DNA of 64,000 nt from JAXGPP01 sp040766885 (GTDB taxonomy: Bacteria; Planctomycetota; Planctomycetia; Pirellulales; Thermoguttaceae), in the NCBI GenBank assembly GCA_040766885.1, contig JAXGPP010000011.1, positions 248,001 through 312,000 on the forward strand. The letters run 5' to 3'. The notes under the pieces are model-generated. The model did not search any database and was not told where the DNA came from. It saw only the letters and a list, made by a program, of their open reading frames with translations. This document shows, piece after piece, positions 55,029-62,350 of the stretch. Position 1 is the first letter of the stretch. Every line of letters starts with the position of its first letter. Both the position numbers and the translations under genes were made by a program.

Positions 55029-56516
55029 TTACGGCTCGCCCCACACTTTCGGCGACTTGAAGCCGGCCGCCATCGGCGCGCTCTTGGGCGGTACCGCCTG
55101 CGAAGCCAGCTTCTCGTAGCGGGCGAGGAGATCCTTGACCTTGTCGGGATGCTTTGCCGCCAGGTTCTCCTTTTCGTAAGGATCGACCGCCAGGTTGAAC
55201 AGCTCGATCGGCTCGCCTCCCGCGGCCTTTCGTTTGCCGCGAGGGCCTGCCGGAGCTTCCTGGTTCTCGGCCGTGGCCACCGCGCCGCGTATGACGAGCT
55301 TCCACTGGCCCACGAGGATCGCTCCGCTGGCCGGCGCGGCGTTGAGCAGGATCTCCTCGTGGGGCGACGGTCTTCCCTCGGCGATGGTCGCCCAGGCGTC
55401 CCGCCCGTCCAGCGGCAGTTCCTGCTCCAACGAGGCCCCGGCGAGCCCGAGCAGCATCGGATACCAGTCCACGATGTGCAGCGGTTCGCTGACAATCGAG
55501 CCGGCCTTGATGCGCCCCTCCCAGGCGGCCAAAGCCGCCACGCGGACGCCGCCTTCATAGAGCGTTCCCTTGCCCGCCCGGTACGGCCCGTTGCTCGTGA
55601 CCCGGCCCGGGTCCGGCCCACCGTTGTCGCTGGAGAAGAGGATCAGCGTGTTGCGTCGCATCTCCTTCTCATCCAGTGCCGACAGCACGCGACCGATCGC
55701 CTCATCCATCGCCGTAACCATGCCAGCGTACGTCCGGCGAGGCTCCTTGAACTGCGCGTACGGCTCGGCATACTCGGGCGGGACCTGGAATGGCGAGTGG
55801 ACGGCATTGAACGGGACATAGAGGAATAGCGGCTTGGTCGGGTCGTGCTCGCGGATCACGCTCACTGCCTCGTCGGCCAGCAGGAAGGTGCTGTAGCCCT
55901 CGTCGTAGCACGCCTCGTCGTTGCGGTGCCAGTCGTGACCTCCGTCGCGCTCGTGGGTGAAGTAATCGAGCGCGCCGTTGTAGTGGCCGTACTGGCGGTC
56001 GAACCCTCGCCGCGTCGGCAGGTACTCGCGCTGGAAATGCCCCAGGTGCCACTTGCCGCAGATCGCCGTTGCGTAGCCCGCCTCCTTCAGTGCCTCGGCC
56101 AGCGTCCGTTCCTCCAGCGGCAGGCCATATTGCGCCCACGGCCGCACCACGCCCACCTGCAGGCCGTGCCGCATCGGGTAGCGCCCGGTCATCAGCGCCG
56201 CCCGTGTGGGCGAGCACACCGGCTGCACATAGAACTGCTCCAGCCGCGCCCCGGCTGCCGCCAGCCCGTCCAGAAACGGCGTCTTGATCTCGCTTCCGTG
56301 GAAGCCCACATCGGCATAGCCCAGATCGTCGGCAAGCAGGATCACGATGTTCGGGCGAGGTCGATCCGCCCGGCCTTCTCCAGCCAAAGCGGCGGAAGAC
56401 GTGCCCGCCAGCACCATGGCCGCAAGGAACGCCGCCATCAACGTAGCACCCGCGTGCATACGCCGACTTGGCTCGCCGTCGAAAAACGGCTGGTCATCGC
56501 GTCGTCCAGATCGCAT
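55029..56516 (-). CDS. Arylsulfatase (S1-type, Cys active site)
   Basis: A 495-residue exported sulfatase. ADDLGYADVG carries the metal Asp pair, CSPTRAALMTGRYP gives the Cys that becomes formylglycine near 81, and GKWHLGHFQREY and SSDNGGPDPG complete the active site. ATG 56516 has GAGGTAA just upstream but gives a long N-terminal region (26 residues) before the signal core; an ATG at 56459 or 56438 would give a more usual signal peptide. Degrades sulfated glycans or esters outside the cytoplasm. It is a different subfamily from the one at 19313. Confidence 0.93.
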   Translation of the reverse strand: MRSGRRDDQPFFDGEPSRRMHAGATLMAAFLAAMVLAGTSSAALAGEGRADRPRPNIVILLADDLGYADVGFHGSEIKTPFLDGLAAAGARLEQFYVQPVCSPTRAALMTGRYPMRHGLQVGVVRPWAQYGLPLEERTLAEALKEAGYATAICGKWHLGHFQREYLPTRRGFDRQYGHYNGALDYFTHERDGGHDWHRNDEACYDEGYSTFLLADEAVSVIREHDPTKPLFLYVPFNAVHSPFQVPPEYAEPYAQFKEPRRTYAGMVTAMDEAIGRVLSALDEKEMRRNTLILFSSDNGGPDPGRVTSNGPYRAGKGTLYEGGVRVAALAAWEGRIKAGSIVSEPLHIVDWYPMLLGLAGASLEQELPLDGRDAWATIAEGRPSPHEEILLNAAPASGAILVGQWKLVIRGAVATAENQEAPAGPRGKRKAAGGEPIELFNLAVDPYEKENLAAKHPDKVKDLLARYEKLASQAVPPKSAPMAAGFKSPKVWGEP

Positions 56517-56811
56517 CGGATTACCTCGCCCAGGTTAACCGTCTCTTCGCCGCGATTGCCTCGCGGCCCAGGGCTTCAGTATCCATGCCCCCCGACCGCC
56601 GGTCAACGACTGCCGCACGCCTCCAAACCGCGAGGCTACAGGTTGCAGCGACTCCCGCCGCTCGTGGTCAACTTCGGATCAGTCGCCGACGAGCCCCCAT
56701 GCCTGTCCGCTCCCAGCCAGCCCGATCCGCCAGTTGGAGCCTCCTGTTCACCCAGCAGCCCAGCCCCCTCCGCCCGAGAAGAATTCCTTGATTTCCTGGC
56801 CGGATTACCCC

Positions 56812-56842
56812 TTGACAACGTATAGTATAAAAATGTATACTA
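56812..56842 (+). promoter_or_regulatory. Sigma-70-type promoter overlapped by a palindrome
   Basis: TTGACA (56812-56817) and TATACT (56836-56841) with an 18-base spacer. The arms TAGTATA (56823-56829) and TATACTA (56836-56842) are inverted around 6 bases, so the -10 box lies inside an operator-like palindrome. This AT-rich block stands out in a GC-rich region. Confidence 0.65.
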
Positions 56843-57142
56843 ATACGAGTGCCCGAAGATGCCCCGAGCGCCTGTCGTTCCGGCCCTTCGGGTGCTCTCG
56901 CGGCCTCGTCGCGGCAGGGTAGTTCTTTCTCAATTCGTCGTCACAACACTATCGCGATTCCCTCGCGCCGCGCTCTGTCCGCGCGCTCTCGTGCCGTAAC
57001 CTGAATTAGGGAGATATCGCGCCAACTGCAACACGTACCTCACAGTGCGTATGGACTTGCGCTTGGTCAATCGGTGCGAAACCCCTTACCGCCTTGCACT
57101 TGCCGCCGCGCTTCGCGACGCACGAAACGGAACAATGCGTTT

Positions 57143-57171
57143 ATTGTTGCGCATCGATGCAACAATGTTGC
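57143..57171. promoter_or_regulatory. Overlapping GCAACA/TGTTGC palindromes
   Basis: ATTGTTGC (57143-57150) and GCAACAAT (57159-57166) are perfect inverted arms around 8 bases. A second TGTTGC at 57166-57171 makes another palindrome with the shared arm. Likely a binding site for a dimeric regulator, 170-200 bases before the RlmI-like gene. Confidence 0.45.
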
Positions 57172-57339
57172 ATCCCAGTGCGCCTCAAGAGCGGTCGACC
57201 ACGGCCCGTCGCGGCGGCGGCCTCGAGTCCCGGCCGCGCGGCTCGGCTATGCCCTGACCAGTCTTGGCCGCGGCGGCCGGTTGTCGATGTCGGGCGGGGA
57301 TTCTACGATTGGGCCCATCCCTCGTTCCCAGGAGCCTCC

Positions 57340-58533
57340 GTGTCCGATCCCCTTACGATCACGCTGCGTCCGCGCCGGCAGGAGTCGCTTCCCGACCGCC
57401 ACCCGTGGGTGCTCGAAAAGTCGATCCTGCCCCCCCGCCCGGCGCCTGCCGACGGCGACGTGGTCGACCTGGTCACCGCCGATGGAAAATGGGTAGCTCG
57501 CGGCATCTTTAACGGCCAAAGCCGCATCCGCCTGCGGCTCTACTCCTGGGACCACGGGCAGCCGCTCGACCGCGACTTCTGGAGAAACCGCCTGGCCGCG
57601 GCAGTCGAACTCCGCCGCCTCCTCTGCTATGACGATCCGGCCGGAGCCTGCCGGCTTGTCTTCAGCGAGGCCGACGGTCTGAGCGGCCTGATCGTCGACC
57701 GCTACGGCGAACACCTCGTCGTGCAGACGACCGCGCTGGCCATGGCCCACCGCGTCGGCGAGATCGGCGACCTGCTCGGCGAACTCCTCTCGCCTCGCGG
57801 CATCACCGTCCGGACCGATCGCAAGATCGCCGCCATGGAAGGCATGCAAACCCAGGAGGCCGTCCTCCGCGGAGAACCCCTTCCCCCCTCCGTCACGCTC
57901 CGCGAAAACGGATTGTCGTTCCAAGTCGACCTCGGGACCGGGCAGAAGACCGGGTATTATCTCGACCAGCGCGAGAACCGTCTCGCCGCCGCCGCCTGCC
58001 TCGGCGGCCGCCGCGTGCTCGACATGTTCTGCTACGTGGGCGGCTTCAGCCTCGCGGCCGCGAAACTCGGCGAGGCGCGCGAAGTCCTCGCCTTCGACAG
58101 CAGCCAGCGGGCCATCGAGCAGGCTCGTGCCAATGCCGCCTTGAACGGCATCGAGAACGTTCGCTTCGAGGTCGCTGAGGCGTTCGAGACGCTCGAGTCC
58201 CTCGCCTCGGCCGGCGAGCGCTTCGGCGCGGTGATCCTCGATCCGCCCCGCTTCGCCGGCACGCGGCAGTCGATCGACCACGCCCTCCGTGCGTACCACC
58301 GCCTCAACCGCCTCGGTGTCCAACTCCTCGAACCCGGCGGCATTCTCGTCACGTGCAGTTGTTCCGGCCGCGTCTCACGCGACGACTTCTCGCGGATGCT
58401 CTACGGCGTCGTCCGCCGCACCCGACGCGAGATCCAGATCCTCCAGCAGCGCGGACCCTCGCCCGACCACCCGGTGCGCCCCTCCTGCCCCGAGACCGAC
58501 TACCTCAAGTGTTTCATCTGCCGCGTCGAGTAA
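57340..58533 (+). CDS. RlmI-like rRNA (cytosine-C5) methyltransferase
   Basis: A 397-residue class I SAM-dependent methyltransferase of the RlmI family. A PUA-like N-terminus (LTITLRPRRQESLPDRHPWV) is followed by an EEHEE-like link and the Rossmann domain. RVLDMFCYVGGFSLAAA is the SAM motif near 225, and VILDPPRFA and ILVTCSCSGRVS are the catalytic segments. GTG 57340 is chosen because AGGAG lies 5 bases upstream and the PUA domain starts there; the frame is open to 57094. Target is probably 23S rRNA; the exact base is not certain. Confidence 0.92.
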   Translation: MSDPLTITLRPRRQESLPDRHPWVLEKSILPPRPAPADGDVVDLVTADGKWVARGIFNGQSRIRLRLYSWDHGQPLDRDFWRNRLAAAVELRRLLCYDDPAGACRLVFSEADGLSGLIVDRYGEHLVVQTTALAMAHRVGEIGDLLGELLSPRGITVRTDRKIAAMEGMQTQEAVLRGEPLPPSVTLRENGLSFQVDLGTGQKTGYYLDQRENRLAAAACLGGRRVLDMFCYVGGFSLAAAKLGEAREVLAFDSSQRAIEQARANAALNGIENVRFEVAEAFETLESLASAGERFGAVILDPPRFAGTRQSIDHALRAYHRLNRLGVQLLEPGGILVTCSCSGRVSRDDFSRMLYGVVRRTRREIQILQQRGPSPDHPVRPSCPETDYLKCFICRVE

Positions 58534-58568
58534 ACAAACTCCAATAACCACGACCCCATGGTCATTGG

Positions 58569-60197
58569 GTCGCCGTTCACGGTTTTCTATGCCTTGGTCG
58601 TCAAAAAGTGATCTTGGTGAAATCTCCGGAGATCGGTTATCACGGAGGCCATGGCAAGACTGTACACGGAAGTCGAAGTCCGGCGCTTGATTGAGGAAGC
58701 GATTGCACCGCTGCTCGAGAGGATCGCGCAGCTGGAAGCTCAGTTGGCGGCGGCGAAGAAGGACTCGTCGACCTCGTCGAAACCACCCTCGAGTGATATC
58801 GTGAAACCGCCGCGACCGGATGCGAAGAGCCGTGGCGGTCGAAAGAGAAAACGGCGACCCGGTGGACAGAAAGGACATCCGCGACACGAGCGACCACCCT
58901 TTCCGCCTGAGCAAGTGGATAAGATTTGGTCTTACGAGTGGGATGCCGCTTCGTTGTCGGCGGAGTGGGTGCCGTTGGACGAATATCAGACGATCCAGCA
59001 AGTGGAGTTGCTGCCGAAGCTGTTCGAAGTGACGGAGCATCGGGCACGCCTGTATCGGCACTGCCTGACAGGACAGGTGGCGGCGGCGCCTCTGCCGCAG
59101 GCCGTCCGACAGGGAGGCTTGATCGGTCCACGTCTGTCGGCTTTGATCGCCTACCAGAAAGGCGCCTGCCACATGACCTACCGGGTCATCCAGACGTTCC
59201 TGCGCGATGTGTGCCAGTTGGACTTCTCCACGGGCCAACTGGTCAAGATTGTCGGCAAAGCGAGCGCAGCTTTGCTGTCCAGCTATGAACAACTGCAAAC
59301 CTTGCTGCCCACATGCACGATGGTCAACATCGATGAGACGGGACATCCGGAGAACGGCCAGAAGTTCTGGACGTGGGGATTCCATGCGCCCGGCCCGGAC
59401 AGATTCACGTTGTTTCATATCGACGCGGCGCGGAGCTCGGACGTGCTCAAGGAATTCCTGGGGGAGACGTTTTCCGGCGTGGTCGGCTGCGACTATCACA
59501 GCGCCTACCGCAAGTTCTTGGATGACGTCGGGGCCAACATGCAGTTCTGTTGGGCGCACCTGATCCGCGACGTGAAATTCCTGACCACACTGCTGGATCG
59601 CGCCACGCGCGGCTATGGCGAGCGGTTGCTGGCGGCGATTAAACGGCTCTTTCGTGTGTGGCACCAACGGGACATCCTGCGATCGGATCGCTGGAAACAG
59701 TCGGCAGACCGTGCTCAACGCGACGTGCTCAAGGTGGCCAAGCGTCCGCCCAGCCGCCGCGAAGCCCAGAACATCGCCAAGCGCTTTTGCAAGCACGGCA
59801 CCCACTATTTTCGCTTTCTGAACACGCCAGGCGTTGAGCCCACAAACAACGCCATGGAACAACGGTTTCGCTTTGTCGTGATCGACCGCAAAATCACCCA
59901 GGGGACGCGCGGCGAAGCAGGACGCTCGTGGTGTGAGCGTATCTGGACGGTGCTTGCCACGTGTGCCCAACGGGGCCGCTCGGCATTCCTCTTCCTACAG
60001 GAAACGATGGACGCATTCCTCTCAGGACGCACACTTCCCACTCTGGCACTCAACTCCACGTAGCCGATGCCCAGTCGTCCCCAAGCCTCATCAGTATCCC
60101 CACAGGCTCCAACTGCCTTCTCCTCTTCTCACATTAGCATTCACAACAAGAACCTCGATGTGATGCTGCGCGCCCAACGAAAACCGTGAACGGCGAC
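58569..60197 (+). mobile_element. IS66-family insertion sequence, single-gene type
   Basis: 1629 bases with perfect 19-bp terminal inverted repeats GTCGCCGTTCACGGTTTTC (58569-58587) and its complement (60179-60197), an 8-bp target duplication and one transposase gene. The tnpA and tnpB genes of classic IS66 are absent, as in the ISBst12-like subgroup. Confidence 0.92.
58651..60063 (+). CDS. IS66-family transposase (TnpC type)
   Basis: A 470-residue transposase. An N-terminal coiled coil (LLERIAQLEAQLAAAKKD) and the SSKPPSSD motif come first, then a basic patch (GGRKRKRRPGGQKGHPRH) and the DDE domain. MVNIDETGH carries the first Asp, VVGCDYHSAYRKF the second, and the region near PTNNAMEQRFR the Glu. 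IS66 transposases need TnpB in some elements, but the single-gene subgroup does not have it. The frame is complete, so the element could be active. Confidence 0.95.
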   Translation: MARLYTEVEVRRLIEEAIAPLLERIAQLEAQLAAAKKDSSTSSKPPSSDIVKPPRPDAKSRGGRKRKRRPGGQKGHPRHERPPFPPEQVDKIWSYEWDAASLSAEWVPLDEYQTIQQVELLPKLFEVTEHRARLYRHCLTGQVAAAPLPQAVRQGGLIGPRLSALIAYQKGACHMTYRVIQTFLRDVCQLDFSTGQLVKIVGKASAALLSSYEQLQTLLPTCTMVNIDETGHPENGQKFWTWGFHAPGPDRFTLFHIDAARSSDVLKEFLGETFSGVVGCDYHSAYRKFLDDVGANMQFCWAHLIRDVKFLTTLLDRATRGYGERLLAAIKRLFRVWHQRDILRSDRWKQSADRAQRDVLKVAKRPPSRREAQNIAKRFCKHGTHYFRFLNTPGVEPTNNAMEQRFRFVVIDRKITQGTRGEAGRSWCERIWTVLATCAQRGRSAFLFLQETMDAFLSGRTLPTLALNST

Positions 60198-60229
60198 GTC
60201 ATTGGTCATCGGCACTTGCTGCTTGAGTC

Positions 60230-61507
60230 TCACCCTTGCCACGGGTGCTTCCACGGCGCCCGGTACTCGCGTTTCAGCAGCTTTGCGGCGGCTTCGTTGT
60301 CCGGAATCTCCAGCGACTCGCTGTTCCAATCGACAACCGTGCCCGATTCATAGGCCATCGCCCCCAGTTGCACCGTCGTCGTCGAGCGGAAGGCGTCGTC
60401 AATCGGGCAATCAACCTTTCGCCGCGTGCGAACCGCCTCCAGGAAGTCGGCCATGTGTTCCACGCCCGAGTCGGTCTTCACCTCGTGAGTCTCCCGCTCG
60501 GCGCCCTTCGACTTCGGGATCACCACCCAGCGGTCGTCGGTGGCAAATACCGTCGCCTCTTCGCCGAAGAAGAAGATGCCGTTGTTCGTTTCCGGGTTGT
60601 ACTCCTCCGCACCCCACAACCGATGCCGCCACACCAGCGGCAGTTTGTCGAACTCGAAGTGCACGGTCAGCGTGTCGGGCGTGGTGATGATTCCCTTGTA
60701 CTGGTATAACCCGCCCGCCGCCACGATCCGCTTGGGCATTCCCAGGTCGAGCATCACCCGGGCCGTGTCGATAAGATGGATCCCCCAGTCGACCAGGTGC
60801 CCGTGGCCCACTTCCTTCTCGAGCCGCCAGTTGATGTGCCCAACCTGCGGGCTGTAAGGGATCTTCGGCCCCGGTCCGCACCACAACTCCCAGTCGAGCG
60901 AAGCAGGCGGATCTTGCGGCGTCGGGTCCTTGGTGCCGGCCTTGTAGTGGATCTGGGCGTCGACCTGCACCACTTTGCCCGCCTTCCCCGATCGCAGGAA
61001 CTCGGCCGCCTGCTGAAATGCCTGGCTCTGCCGCCGCTGGAAACCAATCTGCACCACCCGGTCGCTCTTACCCGCCGCCGCGACCATCGCCTGTCCCTCG
61101 CGCACGTCGTAGGCCAACGGCTTCTCGCAGTAGATATCCAGCCCCTTCTCAAGCGCGGCGAGAAACGGCAACGCGTGCCAGTGAGGGGGCGTGGCAATGA
61201 TGACCGCGTTCAGGTCAGCCTTGTCCAGCAGTTCTTCATAGTGCTTGTAGGTCTGCGGTTTCGTCCCCTGGAGCTTCTCCAGCTCTTCGACATTCTTGGC
61301 CAGGTGCTCGCTGTCCACATCCGCGATCGCCGCGATCTCCACCCCTCCCACCTTGAGCGCCGCCTTGGCGTCGACCATGCCATACCATCCGGCACCGATC
61401 ACGCCCAGCTTGAGCACCGGCTTATCCTCGGCCGCCCGAGTCCCTGCGGCGTACAACGCCGCCCCAGCCGCCGCCGTTCCCAAGAATCCCCGTCGCGTGG
61501 TCGTCAT
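60230..61507 (-). CDS. Gfo/Idh/MocA family oxidoreductase, Tat-exported
   Basis: A 425-residue NAD(P)-dependent sugar oxidoreductase with a Tat signal (TTTRRGFLGTAAAG). LGVIGAGWYGMVDAK is the nucleotide-binding GxGxxG. CEKPLAYDV carries the EKP motif, and GHGHLVDWGIHLIDTARVML holds the catalytic His pair. ATG 61507 is chosen over a GTG three codons upstream because AAGGGTG lies before it. Such exported enzymes are abundant in planctomycetes and act on sugars; the substrate is unknown. It lies 33 bases from the IS66 right end. Confidence 0.93.
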   Translation of the reverse strand: MTTTRRGFLGTAAAGAALYAAGTRAAEDKPVLKLGVIGAGWYGMVDAKAALKVGGVEIAAIADVDSEHLAKNVEELEKLQGTKPQTYKHYEELLDKADLNAVIIATPPHWHALPFLAALEKGLDIYCEKPLAYDVREGQAMVAAAGKSDRVVQIGFQRRQSQAFQQAAEFLRSGKAGKVVQVDAQIHYKAGTKDPTPQDPPASLDWELWCGPGPKIPYSPQVGHINWRLEKEVGHGHLVDWGIHLIDTARVMLDLGMPKRIVAAGGLYQYKGIITTPDTLTVHFEFDKLPLVWRHRLWGAEEYNPETNNGIFFFGEEATVFATDDRWVVIPKSKGAERETHEVKTDSGVEHMADFLEAVRTRRKVDCPIDDAFRSTTTVQLGAMAYESGTVVDWNSESLEIPDNEAAAKLLKREYRAPWKHPWQG

Positions 61508-61658
61508 ATTGCACACCCTTACGTAAGGAAGTTGGCCCTAGCGTTCGCCAGGCAGGCATCAGCCACCAGGACGATGAGGTTATCCCTCCGATTTGGCCCC
61601 GTCAAGCAACCGATCCGCATGCAAGATGCCGGCGGGGCGCAGGCTCCCAGACCGACAC

Positions 61659-61955
61659 CTACATCACAATCCGGATTGCCGGGTGGCTCTTGAGAGCATG
61701 GAACAGTCCCACCCGATGCGCCTCCGTCTCCACGGTCAACGAAAGATGCAGCGAACAGTACTTCCCCGTCCGACTGCTGTGCGACGCAGCCAACGAATAC
61801 TCCCTCCCCCCAACAACGTCGGCCACGGCCAGGCGAATCGCATCGCGGTCCAGGCCGATCACCGTGTATTGCCAGGTACACGGATAGGTGATCTCAAGCT
61901 TTTGGTCGTCGCAGTTATGGAACACAAGCACCCTTTCGGAGAAATGACTGCCCAT
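61659..61955 (-). CDS. DUF493 (UPF0250/YbeD-like) protein
   Basis: A 98-residue ACT-like small protein. YTVIGLDRDAIRLAVADVVG and KYCSLHLSLTVETEAHRVGL match the alpha/beta pattern of DUF493, whose role is unclear (a regulatory ACT-like fold has been shown for YbeD). Start ATG 61955 follows GAGGTG. No neighbour suggests a function. Confidence 0.8.
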   Translation of the reverse strand: MGSHFSERVLVFHNCDDQKLEITYPCTWQYTVIGLDRDAIRLAVADVVGGREYSLAASHSSRTGKYCSLHLSLTVETEAHRVGLFHALKSHPAIRIVM

Positions 61956-62350
61956 CGCACCTCATCAGCCTACCACCCCTGAGTCGCCTGCACGTCGCCA
62001 ACGCACGACTCCGTGACCGATTCAGGGGGTCTCAAAAGGCCGAGCGGTGAAGGTCAATTATATCCATCAATCTACGAACTTATGCTGTACGCAGCCCGGT
62101 CAACCGCCCGGACCGCGACAACTGGAACCACTGAAGCGGCAATAGTCTGCGGCCGAAACCCACCCGCTCAAAGAGCTCGCGTTGTTCTTGATCGATCGGA
62201 AACGGCGTGTATACTGAAAGGGCGATTGGGTAGCCCTTTGCCCCTCGATAGAGGGTGGTTCCTCTTAGCCAGACGGGGGCGGATGCTCCCTCATCGACGC
62301 GGCTGCTTCCGAGTTGCGACTCTTCTGGGCCAGAGGGAGGCAGGGCAGAG
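61956..62350 (+). other. Promoter region of the receptor-like kinase gene
   Basis: 395 bases without a supported gene, between divergent starts. It holds the promoter at 62188-62215 on the plus strand. I see no tRNA and no riboswitch. Confidence 0.5.
62188..62215 (+). promoter_or_regulatory. Sigma-70-type promoter upstream of the kinase
   Basis: TTGATC (62188-62193) and TATACT (62210-62215), spacer 16 bases. A start near 62222 gives a leader of about 130 bases to ATG 62351. Confidence 0.5.

Larger units (their letters stand above)
56517..57339. other. Long intergenic region with promoter and palindromes
   Basis: 823 bases between divergent genes. It holds the AT-rich promoter/operator at 56812-56842, a small hairpin with CCCGAAG and CTTCGGG arms shortly after it, and GCAACA/TGTTGC palindromes at 57143-57171. 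No protein gene is supported. A short non-coding transcript from the promoter is possible. Confidence 0.5.
58561..60205 (+). repeat. 8-bp target duplication around the IS66 element
   Basis: GTCATTGG occurs at 58561-58568 and 60198-60205, directly next to both inverted repeats. Eight bases is the usual IS66 duplication length, so insertion was recent and the element is intact. Confidence 0.92.
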
